NCBI GenBank assembly: GCA_023898365.1
Contig: CP060219.1
Location: 62,001-126,000, forward strand
Reading direction: 5' to 3'
Origin: Candidatus Woesearchaeota archaeon
Lineage (GTDB): Archaea > Nanobdellota > Nanobdellia > Woesearchaeales > GCA-023898365
DNA: 64,000 nucleotides
In this document: positions 16,420-25,714 of the stretch, piece after piece
Layout: every line of letters starts with the position of its first letter
Numbering within the stretch: position 1 is the first letter of the stretch
The notes under the pieces: model-generated
What the model was told of the DNA's origin: nothing
Database searches by the model: none
Seen by the model: the letters and a program-made list of their open reading frames with translations, nothing else
Made by a program: the position numbers and the translations under genes

Positions 16420-16857
16420 TCACTTCCTTGCTTTTTCTATCTTTCCTGCACGTAGTGCTTGAAGAGATTGATCGTTAACTTTGATTACCTGCCAACGAAT
16501 ACCTGACAAGTCTCCCTTACTGCGACCCATTTTTCCACCAATACATTCGATGATAACTTCATCGTGTTCGTCAATGAGTTTTGATGCGCCATCTCCTGGT
16601 GCAAACGCAGTAACTTGTTTACCATTTTTAATAAGCTGGATACGGACACATTTTCGAAGAGCGGAGTTTGGCTGCTTAGCTTCAATCTCAACTTTCTTAA
16701 GCACAATACCGCGTGCTTGTGAACTGCCAGCTAAAGGATCAGATTTCTTTGCAAGTCCTAGCTTCTTTTTCTTATACCATTTATCCATCTGATGTCCATC
16801 AGATCTTCGAGCTCGAAGCTTACTTGCTGCATTCATGCCTCGTGATTTTTTTGCCAT
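16420..16857 (-). CDS. rps12: small-subunit ribosomal protein S12 (uS12)
   Basis: 145 residues, the archaeal length. The decoding-centre segments QPNSALRKCVRIQLIKNGK and the region FAPGDGASKLIDEHDEVIIE are present, along with the basic N-terminus GLRARRSDGHQMDKWYKKKKLG. Located between nusA and rpl10e, with two bases between nusA stop and its start. In many archaea S12 is followed by S7; here it is followed by L10e. Confidence 0.97.
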   Translation of the reverse strand: MAKKSRGMNAASKLRARRSDGHQMDKWYKKKKLGLAKKSDPLAGSSQARGIVLKKVEIEAKQPNSALRKCVRIQLIKNGKQVTAFAPGDGASKLIDEHDEVIIECIGGKMGRSKGDLSGIRWQVIKVNDQSLQALRAGKIEKARK

Positions 16858-16859
16858 TG

Positions 16860-17273
16860 TTACATAACCTTAATTTCTTTAAGCGGAAAGTACTTCTGAA
16901 CTACCTCTTCCAGCCGACGGAGGTTTTTTGCTTTCGCGCCAATCATAAGCCCCTTTGTCTTTGCATCAGGACCTTTTATCACCACAACTTCTTCTTCCTC
17001 TTCCATGGAAACCACGCGAAGCGGGTAGAGGACGTTGCGAATGAAAGTGAGTTTGTCCGTGCTAAATTCTGCAATCTTGACTTTTTTTGCCGTGAGTTTT
17101 TCTAATTTCTCAACATTGACGTTGTTCTTGCCAAGTGCTTTTTTTAGCTCGCCAGGTTCGGTCACGAACGTGAGTCGTTCCCGGTAATAAAAGCAATCTT
17201 TAAGTTTGCTCTTCGTAACACGCTCAAAGAGCGCCATGATCTGAATCATCTCTGTGTCATACTTGGTGGTCAT
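16860..17273 (-). CDS. nusA: NusA-like KH-domain transcription factor
   Basis: 137 residues, the short archaeal form that keeps only the KH modules and lacks the bacterial RNAP-binding and S1 domains. The RNA-binding loop GLMIGAKAKNLRRLEEV is visible near residues 107-123 and FVTEPGELKKALGKNN in the first KH module. It probably binds nascent RNA during elongation or rRNA synthesis. Overlaps the L30e stop by four bases and sits in the classical rpoA''-rpl30e-nusA-rps12 order. Confidence 0.92.
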   Translation of the reverse strand: MTTKYDTEMIQIMALFERVTKSKLKDCFYYRERLTFVTEPGELKKALGKNNVNVEKLEKLTAKKVKIAEFSTDKLTFIRNVLYPLRVVSMEEEEEVVVIKGPDAKTKGLMIGAKAKNLRRLEEVVQKYFPLKEIKVM

Positions 17274-17530
17274 TTGAATAATCCTGCCATAACAATATTA
17301 AAGGGTTTCTTGCACAGAAGTGCAAGTTCCTTTGAGTTCTGAGACAACAGAGAGACAGTTAGTTCCGCATCGATTTTTTGATAATACGTCAATCGTGCAC
17401 GAATAAGTTCTGGTGCGTTTGAAGCGACGAATACTTCCTTAACTAATCCCTTGCGAACTCCCTTGAGCACGCGATCGCTTCCGATAACGAATTTTTCAGT
17501 TCCGATAATTGTTTTTAATGCTTGAACCAT
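17270..17530 (-). CDS. rpl30e: ribosomal protein L30e
   Basis: 86 residues from ATG 17530, chosen because AGGGGTT lies about ten bases upstream; the frame is open eight codons further. The L7Ae/L30e fold is shown by KFVIGSDRVLKGVRKGLVKEVFVASNAPE followed by SLLSQNSKELALLCKKPFNIVMAGL. L30e binds kink-turn RNA of the large subunit. Classical position between rpoA'' and nusA. Confidence 0.93.
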   Translation of the reverse strand: MVQALKTIIGTEKFVIGSDRVLKGVRKGLVKEVFVASNAPELIRARLTYYQKIDAELTVSLLSQNSKELALLCKKPFNIVMAGLFK

Positions 17531-17570
17531 TGTATGAACCCCTGAAATAGGCATTGCCTTAAAAATATTC

Positions 17571-18707
17571 CTATTTGACCTTTAGTTTAACAGTGCCCGT
17601 ACCAACAGGAATTGGTTGGTTGATCATCACATTTTCGATCACGCTACGAAGCGTATCAACTTCGCCTGCCATTGCTGCGTTAATCAAATGAACAATTGGT
17701 GTTTCAAATGAAGCGCGCGCAAGTACGGATGGTTTTTCTTTAACGACACCGTAACGATTAATGCCAAGGACTGTTCCGCTCATGCACATCGTATCTGCAA
17801 TAAGCATAATATGACGCACATCAACATTAAGACCTTGTGACTCAATAACCTTCATCAGTTCATCAACGATGAGGGAGCGAGCAGCTTCAATACCAAGGAT
17901 TTTTTCAACTTCTGCAACGCTGTTTGAAAATGTTCGAAAGGTATCAACAAATTCAAGCTTATACAAGTCTTTAAGATTTGTACCTGCAGTCATGATAACA
18001 TAATCAGATCCCTTCTTCACAGGTAACACTTGCGTGATGCCTTTAATGCCATTAACATAGACTTTTTTTATTCCTTCTTTCAATTTGTATAATGAGAAGA
18101 AATCAGCGTCCTTGGTTGATGATTGGACGATCGTGAGCGTGAACTCTTCAACACCAATCTTATAATTTTTCAAAGCCTTCTCAAGCATTTTTGCTACTTG
18201 CACAGGTTTTAAATCGACAAGATCCATACGTTGTTTGTTCAACTTTACGATGAGTTTCAACTCAGCCATATCAAGAGAAACTTCCTCTAAGTAATCTTTA
18301 AGGAGCGTCTCCTTAATCATAGAAGCGTATCGTTTAACAGATTCGGCGTTATTGAATTCTTTTTTAAGAAAGACTTCGGTGATTTCAGTTGAAATTTTCT
18401 TTCGCGCATCAAGCAATTCAATCAAACGAGGAAGACCAGTGGTAACGTTCATTTCAGAAACGCCTGCAAAGTGAAAAGTATTTAGCGTCATCTGTGTACC
18501 TGGTTCTCCAATAGATTCTGCGCCAATTAAACCAACACTATCACCTGATTCAACCTGTGCTGACACATACTCTTCAAGAACATTCTCACAAATCTTATCA
18601 AGCTTTGCCTTCGTAATAGTTTCTGGCACCAAGAGAGCGATCTGTTCAATGATCGCCTTTGGCAACTTTTCCTTATATGTTTCCAATGTTGTTGTAATAA
18701 GAGTCAT
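17571..18707 (-). CDS. rpoA2: DNA-directed RNA polymerase subunit A''
   Basis: 378 residues from ATG 18707, preceded by GGTGAAGAT; a GTG three codons earlier overlaps that site. It is the C-terminal part of the largest subunit, including the trigger-loop/bridge-helix region SVGLIGAESIGEPGTQMTLNTFHFAG and the clamp/cleft end LMKVIESQGLNVDVRHIMLIADTMC and ARASFETPIVHL. It assembles with A' in the archaeal enzyme. Starts ten bases after the A' stop. Confidence 0.97.
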   Translation of the reverse strand: MTLITTTLETYKEKLPKAIIEQIALLVPETITKAKLDKICENVLEEYVSAQVESGDSVGLIGAESIGEPGTQMTLNTFHFAGVSEMNVTTGLPRLIELLDARKKISTEITEVFLKKEFNNAESVKRYASMIKETLLKDYLEEVSLDMAELKLIVKLNKQRMDLVDLKPVQVAKMLEKALKNYKIGVEEFTLTIVQSSTKDADFFSLYKLKEGIKKVYVNGIKGITQVLPVKKGSDYVIMTAGTNLKDLYKLEFVDTFRTFSNSVAEVEKILGIEAARSLIVDELMKVIESQGLNVDVRHIMLIADTMCMSGTVLGINRYGVVKEKPSVLARASFETPIVHLINAAMAGEVDTLRSVIENVMINQPIPVGTGTVKLKVK

Positions 18708-18716
18708 GATCTTCAC

Positions 18717-21314
18717 CTATCCTTCTAAAACTGCGTCAACGACGCGCTTAATATTAATGCGACCTGCTTCACTCTTTGCAACATCAACGCCATCTTCCCC
18801 ATAAGAGAACTGGACAATTTTGCCTGAAGCTTCACGAACACTTTGATCACCACGCACAACAAGATCTTGAAGCGCATTTGCAAGTCGTCTATACAAATAA
18901 CCCGACTTTGGTGTTCTCAGTGCAGTATCCATAAGAGAGTCACGACCAGTCATTGCCATGAAGAAAAGCTCATGGGGCGCAAGTCCTTTGTGAAAGTTAT
19001 TTGCTACAAACCCTCTTGCCGAACTGCCAAGATCATCTTTTCTAAAACAGGAAAGCGTTCTTCGCGCATAGCCCTTACTGATACGTCCACCACGGAATGC
19101 TTGCTGACCAGTTAATGCAGCCATCTGTGCAAGCTGAATTACATTTCCTTTTGCTCCGCTTCGCACCATATGCATCAGTGAAGAGTCTTGCCTTGCCGTG
19201 TCTTCAACAATACGACCACAGTCATTACGTGCACGGTTAAGAACTTCAAGAATAGTTAGTTCAAGTGTTTCACGTTCAGACCTACCTGGTTGCACTTCAA
19301 GAGTTCCTGCCTTGAATTTGTTAATGATGTTAACTACTTCAACTTCTGCTTTCTTAATTGTCTGCTCGACAAGTTTCTTTCCATCACCAAGCAAGTCAAG
19401 ATTCGAAATTGAAAATGTTAAACCGTAATGCATGAGCACCTCGTTACCAAGCATGTTCATCTTACTTAAAATGCCAACAATCACATCCTTACCATATTGC
19501 TTATGAATGGTGCGAAGCAAAAGACCCGATCCTTCTCCAAGATTGTTTGCATCCATCACACCAGAGACCAAGAGGCCGTTCTTAATATGAACCAAAGCGT
19601 CTGGATCTTTTGGATCTTTACTGTATCTCTTAGAAAATCCACGATAATTAAAGTCCTTTGGTAAGAGTACGGAGAAAATCTCCTTACCAGTTACCGTTTC
19701 TTTTTTTGGCAAACGATCAAAATCGTAGATGTTTGCTGCAGCAAGCAAATCAATCGCTTCATTTCTTGTAAGAGAAAATCCTTCTCGTGTTAACAAGAAA
19801 TTTCCGGAAATACTATCTTGACGACACGCAATAATTGACAATCCATAACGAGGACTGATCAGTTGCGTTTCTACTTCCATGAGTTGTTCAGCTTCAATGC
19901 GCGCCTCTTCAGTTTGCGGAATGTGCAAATTCATTTCGTCACCGTCAAAGTCTGCGTTGTAGGGCGCAATAACTGCAGGGTTCAACCTGAACGTCAAACC
20001 CGGCAAGACGCGAACCTTATGACTCATCATACTCATACGGTGCAAGCTTGGTTGACGGTTAAAAACGGAAATGTCTCCATCCATAAGATGACGCTCAACA
20101 ATAAAACCTGGTTGCAATTCTTCAAGAAGTTGCTCGCGTGTTTCATCAGTAATCTTTTTTCGTTTTCCATCTGGGCGAATTAAATAATTTGCTCCAGGGT
20201 ACTTTTTTGGACCGTTCTCAATGAATTTTTTCAAATAGTCTGCATTCCACGAAGTTACTCGTTCAGGAACAGTAAGTTTCATTGCAATAACACTAGGCAC
20301 ACCAACTTCGTTAATGTCAAGCATTGGGTCAGGACTAATAACTGTTCTTGCGCTAAAGTTTGTTCGCTTACCAGCCAAATTATGTCTAATACGACCCTCT
20401 TTACTCTTGATACGAGAGGTGATCGTTTTTAGAGGTTGACCACTTCGATGACGAGCAGGAGGTAACTGCGAAACTTCATTATCAAAAAACGTTGTAATAT
20501 GATATTGAAGCAAATCCCACAAGTCTTCAATGACAATTTCTGGAGAACCCGCATTAATGTTTTCAAATAATCGTTGATTAATACGAACAATATCGCCAAG
20601 TTTATGCGTTAAATCATCCTCACTGCGTTCTCCGCTTTCAAGCGTAATAGAAGGACGCATCGTTACTGGAGGAATTGGCAAGATAGTTAAGATGCTCCAT
20701 TCCGGTCGAAAATTTGACGCGTCAATGCCGTAAAGACGAAGATCTTTATCAGGAATTTTTTCAAAGCGACTGCGCAACTCAATTGGACTTAAGCGTCGTT
20801 CGCCCTCAAGGAAAGTAGTTGGTTTATCGATCGTAATTTTTTCTTGCTTCGCTTCACAATGAGGACATTTATTAATAGTGCGAAGCTCTGCAACAATCTC
20901 TTTAATACGATCACGACGATCAGTAAGAGAACCTTCCTTAGAAATAACTTCAAGTTCCTTCGTGTATGAAGACCGCTTTTCATCAGGGATAAGAGTTCTG
21001 CTACACGTGTTACACGTTGTGCGCAAAATATCCAAAATAAGTGAAGCGAATTTGATGTGCACAATAGGCCTTGCCAACTCCACATACCCGAAATGTCCAG
21101 GACATTCCTTGAGTTTCTGACCGCAAGTTTTACAACGAAGACCAGGATCAATCACGCCAAGGCGCACATCCATTAAACCACCGTCAACAGGGTATCCTTC
21201 TTTATCGTAGAGTTCTGGAGTGACTACTTTTGCAAAGGCGTTATCTTTAATCTGCTTTGGACTCATGACGCCAAAGATAATCTGACTGATTTTTTTTTCA
21301 ACAATCTGCTCCAT
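18717..21314 (-). CDS. rpoA1: DNA-directed RNA polymerase subunit A'
   Basis: 865 residues from ATG 21314, chosen because GAGGTT lies just upstream inside the rpoB' end. It carries the N-terminal zinc site (CKTCGQKLKECPGHFG), the second zinc site CNTCSR...CPHCEAK, the rudder/lid region, and the catalytic magnesium motif NADFDGDEMNLH. It forms the active centre with A'' and B'. The start overlaps the rpoB' stop by a few bases, as elsewhere in this operon. Confidence 0.98.
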   Translation of the reverse strand: MEQIVEKKISQIIFGVMSPKQIKDNAFAKVVTPELYDKEGYPVDGGLMDVRLGVIDPGLRCKTCGQKLKECPGHFGYVELARPIVHIKFASLILDILRTTCNTCSRTLIPDEKRSSYTKELEVISKEGSLTDRRDRIKEIVAELRTINKCPHCEAKQEKITIDKPTTFLEGERRLSPIELRSRFEKIPDKDLRLYGIDASNFRPEWSILTILPIPPVTMRPSITLESGERSEDDLTHKLGDIVRINQRLFENINAGSPEIVIEDLWDLLQYHITTFFDNEVSQLPPARHRSGQPLKTITSRIKSKEGRIRHNLAGKRTNFSARTVISPDPMLDINEVGVPSVIAMKLTVPERVTSWNADYLKKFIENGPKKYPGANYLIRPDGKRKKITDETREQLLEELQPGFIVERHLMDGDISVFNRQPSLHRMSMMSHKVRVLPGLTFRLNPAVIAPYNADFDGDEMNLHIPQTEEARIEAEQLMEVETQLISPRYGLSIIACRQDSISGNFLLTREGFSLTRNEAIDLLAAANIYDFDRLPKKETVTGKEIFSVLLPKDFNYRGFSKRYSKDPKDPDALVHIKNGLLVSGVMDANNLGEGSGLLLRTIHKQYGKDVIVGILSKMNMLGNEVLMHYGLTFSISNLDLLGDGKKLVEQTIKKAEVEVVNIINKFKAGTLEVQPGRSERETLELTILEVLNRARNDCGRIVEDTARQDSSLMHMVRSGAKGNVIQLAQMAALTGQQAFRGGRISKGYARRTLSCFRKDDLGSSARGFVANNFHKGLAPHELFFMAMTGRDSLMDTALRTPKSGYLYRRLANALQDLVVRGDQSVREASGKIVQFSYGEDGVDVAKSEAGRINIKRVVDAVLEG

Positions 21315-21322
21315 TTTAACCT

Positions 21323-23125
21323 CTAGCACTTCCTCTCAAGTTTCAGTCGTGGGTTAAGTCCGAGCGAGCGGATTTCGTCAAGCAAGAGCTTGAACGCATA
21401 ACTCATTTCAACTGGGCTGACTGGTGATGTTTCACTTGCACCAAAACGATGGAACTCGTTTTTTCGTGAATCCATAAACGACATTAATCCCGAATCTTCA
21501 CAAACCGCAATTGTTGTGCGATCTGCATCGAAACGTTCCTTAAGCAACGCAGAAGCGCCGTGAGCAACAAACGTATCCTTCTCCATTTCTCCAAGGCGAA
21601 GTCCACCTTCTTTTGCTCGACCCTCGGTTGGCTGTCTTGTTAACAACTGGATTGGACCGGTTGCACGAGAATGCACACGATTACGAACCATATGTTTCAA
21701 GCGCATGTAGAACATGTTACCAATGTAAATCTTCGTCGTATACTGATCACCAGTAATTCCATTATACATGGTCTCCGTTCCATCTTCTCGGAATCCTAAC
21801 TTAAGAAGTTCTTTACGAAGATCATCTTCCTTTTCGCTCTGAAAGCTTGTAGCGTCAACAATGCGACCAGAAAGAGCAGCAACTTTTCCACCAAGCAATT
21901 CCATTAAATGACTGATAGTCATACGACTAGGCATACCGTGTGGACCAAAGAGCAAATCAGGTTTAATACCGCTTGCCGTAAAAGGCATATCCGCATCAGG
22001 AACAAGAAGCGAAATAACTCCCTTCTGTGCGTGACGGCTAATGAACTTATCTCCAATTTCTGGAATACGTTGTTCTCGAAGACGTACTTGCACGAGTTTG
22101 TTTCCTTCACTATTTTCGGTGAGCATAACAAAGTCAACAACACCGCTTTCTCCATGTTGCAACGCAATAGATGATTCGCGTGAAGAAGAAGTGGTTAAGT
22201 TGTATTCGTCAGCACTTGATAAGAAACGAGGAGGAGATGTTTTTCCAATAATGACATCAGCCTCGCCAATCTTTGCTTCAGGGAAAATAATACCATCCGT
22301 TTCAAGATTGCGATAATCTCTCTCTGAACGATATCCTTTTACTTCTTTATCAGGAACGCCAATTTCGTCAACAAGACCTCCCGAATAGCGAAGCTCTTCA
22401 GCAGCTAAAGGACGGAAATACGTGCTTCGACCAAGACCACGGTCAACGCTCGATTTGTTAATAACAATTGCGTCTTCCATGTTATAACCCTTATAGGTCA
22501 TAACGGCAACAATAAGATTTTGACCGTGAGGATGTTTTTCATACTCGCTCACGTCATACATCATCGTTGAAACCAAAGGAAGCTGTGGATAATGAAGTAA
22601 ATTAACATCCATATCCATACGCACCTGATAGTTAGCAGCATAGTACCCAACTGCTTGTTTCTGGTTCTTACTACCCTGACTTAAGCGAACGCCATGACAA
22701 TGATGACCGAAAGGCACCATTGCAGCATTCAAACCAAGAACAGCGAAAGGTGCAAGTTCCAAATGAGTGTGTTCTGGCGTAATATCTTCATCAGCAAATG
22801 CGACAAGAGCATTTTCTTCTTCAGCAGCATCAAGATACTCGACAACACCTTGTTTGACCAAATCAGAAAATGAAATCTCATTACGCTCAAGTTGCTCAAC
22901 ATGCTTGTCGGTAAGCGTTGACTTTCCTTCACGAACAACAATAAGAGGCCTGACAACACGACCATGATCCAGTTCAATATAGACGCGGTCACGCACGTCA
23001 TCATTCTCAATATTGAGCATACCAGGCAAACGATTCATTCGTCGCTCAGTAACAACCTTCTCAATAAAATCATCCCTGTTCTTTACCGTTCCAACATATA
23101 TTGAGTTGAGGAAAACATCAGTCAT
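21323..23125 (-). CDS. rpoB1: DNA-directed RNA polymerase subunit B'
   Basis: 600 residues from ATG 23125, preceded by GGAGG nine bases upstream; seven upstream codons are within the rpoB'' end. Shows the hybrid-binding and catalytic segments KGYNMEDAIVINKSSVDRG, GDKFISRHAQKG and GLRLGEMEKD near the C-terminus. This half contacts the active centre. The split of B into B'' and B' as in euryarchaeal and several DPANN lineages is clear here. It overlaps neither neighbour extensively. Confidence 0.98.
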   Translation of the reverse strand: MTDVFLNSIYVGTVKNRDDFIEKVVTERRMNRLPGMLNIENDDVRDRVYIELDHGRVVRPLIVVREGKSTLTDKHVEQLERNEISFSDLVKQGVVEYLDAAEEENALVAFADEDITPEHTHLELAPFAVLGLNAAMVPFGHHCHGVRLSQGSKNQKQAVGYYAANYQVRMDMDVNLLHYPQLPLVSTMMYDVSEYEKHPHGQNLIVAVMTYKGYNMEDAIVINKSSVDRGLGRSTYFRPLAAEELRYSGGLVDEIGVPDKEVKGYRSERDYRNLETDGIIFPEAKIGEADVIIGKTSPPRFLSSADEYNLTTSSSRESSIALQHGESGVVDFVMLTENSEGNKLVQVRLREQRIPEIGDKFISRHAQKGVISLLVPDADMPFTASGIKPDLLFGPHGMPSRMTISHLMELLGGKVAALSGRIVDATSFQSEKEDDLRKELLKLGFREDGTETMYNGITGDQYTTKIYIGNMFYMRLKHMVRNRVHSRATGPIQLLTRQPTEGRAKEGGLRLGEMEKDTFVAHGASALLKERFDADRTTIAVCEDSGLMSFMDSRKNEFHRFGASETSPVSPVEMSYAFKLLLDEIRSLGLNPRLKLERKC

Positions 23126-23129
23126 TTTA

Positions 23130-24620
23130 TTATTCCTCCGTTTCAAGTCCTAACGACTTGAAGGATCGAATGAGTTCATCATTATCAACCATTTCGCTAG
23201 CAGTGATACCGGAAAGTAATGCTTTGTTCTTACGCAAACCAATGTTCGAACCTTCAGGAGTTTCCAAAGGACATAATCTGCCAAGATGCGTTGCATGCAA
23301 TGCACGAGCTTCAAAGTTTTCTTGCGAAGAAGACAACGGACTTACGACCCGCTGCAAATGACTTAATGCATGCAAGAAGTTAAGTCGCTCCATACGTTGA
23401 CTAATGCCTGTTCTGCCACCAACCCACGTACCTGTTGCCATACTTGAATAAATACGCTGCGTAAGCAATTTCTCACGAATAATAACCTTAATCGTAGGAA
23501 ATTTACCACGTTTGACAATACGTTGAAAGTTGTAAAGCAAATCACCAATCAACACTTTAAGATTGACACTGAACAAATCAGCAAGCAAATCGCCTGTTTG
23601 TTTAAGACGTTTGTTCTTGTAATGATCCTTATCATCATCTGGTCGCACACCAGAGCTTACTTGAATAAAATCATTCCAGTACTTGCATAAATTAATTGCT
23701 TTCGCCTTTCGATCCTTCGTGGTTAAACCAATATGAGGTAATAAGAAACGATCAATAATTTCTTGCATACGACCAACACGAATTTCTCTACTCTGCGTAA
23801 TACCAATCTTTCTTGCCATGTAATCAAGAGCTTCTTCCTCATCCTTGATCTCCATGAACTGATACAAATTAATGAACACTTCAGGATGCTCAGCAAGACC
23901 AACCGTTTCCATAATCGTCTTATCTTCAAGCATACCAAGTGCCTTCATCACCACAACAAGAGGAATCCGCTTAACACGAGTAAAACTCAAATAAAAAACA
24001 CCATCACTTAATTTCTCAACAAGATGAGGGATTTTATATGAGCCACGCTCACTAAACAATTTTCCTGAAAATTCGCTCGTACCCGTTGCTTCCTTTTGCA
24101 CCATGAAACGATTAGGCGCTAAATCTTCAATCCGGATAACAACTTTTTCCGTGCCATTAATAATGAAATAACCACCAGGATCATCAGGATCTTCACCATG
24201 CTTGATTAATTCTTCACGGCGCATCTTATGCAAATGACAATACTTGCTCTTAAGCATAATAGGCAAGTTACCAATCTGCGTCGTAACACTCTCACGCTGC
24301 ACACCATTCACATGCGAAGAAACCTCAACAAAAATAGGAGCAGAATACGACAGTTTTCGAAGCCGTGCCTCAACAGGATAAATAGGTCGCTTTGAACCAT
24401 CAGCCTCAGTAATCTCAGGCTTACCAACCCAAATACGATCAAGACGAATCTTAAAATCATCCACATTAGGAGGAATAACCGTAGGCTCAACAAGCTGATT
24501 ATCCTCTAAAATCTTCTGCAAACGAAATTCGATAAAATCATTAAACGATTTGATGTCATCCTCAATGAAACCCTTCTCCTCAAAGAATTTCTGAATAAGT
24601 ACTCTCCTGCGATCACTCAT
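23130..24620 (-). CDS. rpoB2: DNA-directed RNA polymerase subunit B''
   Basis: 496 residues from ATG 24620, where GAGGTGTTGTTC gives a ribosome binding site; the longer frame upstream lies inside rpoH. It is the N-terminal half of subunit B, containing lobe and protrusion regions (GGYFIINGTEKVVIRIEDLAPNR; GRTGISQRMERLNFLHALSHLQRV; HPTHLGRLCPLETPEGSNIG-type segment, here ending LETPEGSNIGLRKN). The overlap of eight bases with rpoH suggests coupled translation. Confidence 0.97.
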   Translation of the reverse strand: MSDRRRVLIQKFFEEKGFIEDDIKSFNDFIEFRLQKILEDNQLVEPTVIPPNVDDFKIRLDRIWVGKPEITEADGSKRPIYPVEARLRKLSYSAPIFVEVSSHVNGVQRESVTTQIGNLPIMLKSKYCHLHKMRREELIKHGEDPDDPGGYFIINGTEKVVIRIEDLAPNRFMVQKEATGTSEFSGKLFSERGSYKIPHLVEKLSDGVFYLSFTRVKRIPLVVVMKALGMLEDKTIMETVGLAEHPEVFINLYQFMEIKDEEEALDYMARKIGITQSREIRVGRMQEIIDRFLLPHIGLTTKDRKAKAINLCKYWNDFIQVSSGVRPDDDKDHYKNKRLKQTGDLLADLFSVNLKVLIGDLLYNFQRIVKRGKFPTIKVIIREKLLTQRIYSSMATGTWVGGRTGISQRMERLNFLHALSHLQRVVSPLSSSQENFEARALHATHLGRLCPLETPEGSNIGLRKNKALLSGITASEMVDNDELIRSFKSLGLETEE

Positions 24621-24867
24621 GAACAACACCTCGATAATAAATCGCCTCACCAGCAGTGCGTGATGGACGAGTAACTTTGATAACATCCTTAACCTTAACA
24701 GAAAGCCCCTTCAATGCAGGATCACCCGCAAAGATTTTTGGCAAGTGTTCAAAGTCAATATTATACTTTGCATACACTGCTTCTTTCTCTTTTTCAGAAA
24801 TAACCTCGTGCTTTGGCACGAGACGATGAGCAACAGATTCCACTTTTTTTGTCGACATTTTTGTCAT
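24613..24867 (-). CDS. rpoH: DNA-directed RNA polymerase subunit H
   Basis: 84 residues, the archaeal Rpb5 C-terminal homologue. The sequence RLVPKHEVISEKEKEAVYAKYNI followed by LPKIFAGDPALKGL and GDVIKVTRPSRTAGE-like end (here VKDVIKVTRPSRTAGEAIYYRGV) is diagnostic. First protein gene of the RNA polymerase operon, with the promoter upstream shared with or next to the two tRNA genes. Confidence 0.96.
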   Translation of the reverse strand: MTKMSTKKVESVAHRLVPKHEVISEKEKEAVYAKYNIDFEHLPKIFAGDPALKGLSVKVKDVIKVTRPSRTAGEAIYYRGVVHE

Positions 24868-24884
24868 TCCCCCCTTAAAAAGGA

Positions 24885-24958
24885 TGCCCCCGACGAGATT
24901 CGAACTCGCGACACCTGGATTAAAAGTCCAGTGCTCTAGCCAGCTGAGCTACGGGGGC
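24885..24958 (-). tRNA. tRNA-Lys (anticodon TTT)
   Basis: Minus-strand cloverleaf of 74 bases: acceptor GCCCCCG/CGGGGGC, D arm GCTCAGCTGGCTAGAGC, anticodon stem CTGGA/TCCAG with loop CTTTTAA (anticodon TTT), T arm GCGAG-TTCGAAT-CTCGT, discriminator A. CCA is not encoded. It lies two bases downstream of tRNA-Asp and 17 bases upstream of rpoH. Confidence 0.97.
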
Positions 24959-24960
24959 AA

Positions 24961-25033
24961 CGCCCTGACCGGGATTCGAACCCGGGTCGAAGCCTCGACA
25001 GGGCTTCATGATAGGCCACTACACTATCAGGGC
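24961..25033 (-). tRNA. tRNA-Asp (anticodon GTC)
   Basis: Minus-strand cloverleaf of 73 bases: acceptor GCCCTGA/TCAGGGC, D arm GTGTAGTGGCCTATCAT, anticodon stem AAGCC/GGCTT with loop CTGTCGA (anticodon GTC), T arm ACCCGGG-TTCGAAT-CCCGGT, discriminator G as usual for tRNA-Asp. No intron and no CCA. Only two bases separate it from tRNA-Lys, so the two are likely processed from one transcript that may continue into rpoH. Confidence 0.96.
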
Positions 25034-25159
25034 AAAAGTCTACTGACTCCAAGGAAATGTGTGAATGCCCTTAGAATCGCCTGAGCCCGCCATTTTATCA
25101 ACTAGCCAATTAGCCAAAGAAACGCCAAACCATTTAAAAATGTTTCTCTTAGAACAAAA

Positions 25160-25666
25160 CTATTCCGCGTACGTATAAATCTCACCACGCTGATGTTGCG
25201 GCAAACCACCACCAGCCTTCGAATACACAATATCAACATAAATAAGGTTCTTATGACCCAATTCTAAGCCCTCAACCGTGCAATTAAAGATCTTACGATT
25301 ATGAGAAGAAAAATCATAATTAATACCACCACCATTAAACGCAACAATAGAACCAGCAGACTCATTCAAAAAACGAAAATAATGCTGACCATTCAAAGGA
25401 TCAGTACACCAAAAATCATGAATGGTAACAGGAACACCAAGCGTATGACCAAGATTCACCGTAACATAATGCAAAGACGCATCAAAATCAATTTTGAACT
25501 CATCACCACAATAAAAATCAAGACCAACACTACAATAATCCTTAACCAAATCATCAGGAGAAGAAATCATATAATACGTTAACGCAGAAATCGTAATAAG
25601 AATAATACCAAACGCCCAACCATACGTCATCAAGAATTCCAAAGCAGCTTGTCCGCGTCTAGTCAT
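25160..25666 (-). CDS. type IV pilin-like protein (class III signal peptide)
   Basis: 168 residues beginning MTRRGQAALEFLMTYGWAFG, the archaeal class III signal: a short basic leader with cleavage expected after RRG, then a 25-residue hydrophobic helix. The outer domain has cysteines (DYCSVGLDFYC, FWCTDPL, FNCTVEG). It would be processed by a PibD/FlaK-like peptidase and could assemble into a surface filament. Last of three tandem paralogues and the most divergent. A convergent-free A+T-rich gap of about 125 bases separates it from tRNA-Asp. Confidence 0.85.
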   Translation of the reverse strand: MTRRGQAALEFLMTYGWAFGIILITISALTYYMISSPDDLVKDYCSVGLDFYCGDEFKIDFDASLHYVTVNLGHTLGVPVTIHDFWCTDPLNGQHYFRFLNESAGSIVAFNGGGINYDFSSHNRKIFNCTVEGLELGHKNLIYVDIVYSKAGGGLPQHQRGEIYTYAE

Positions 25667-25714
25667 CAGTTACACCCTCATAAAAGAAAATAAGAAAAAA
25701 AATTAAAAAAAAAT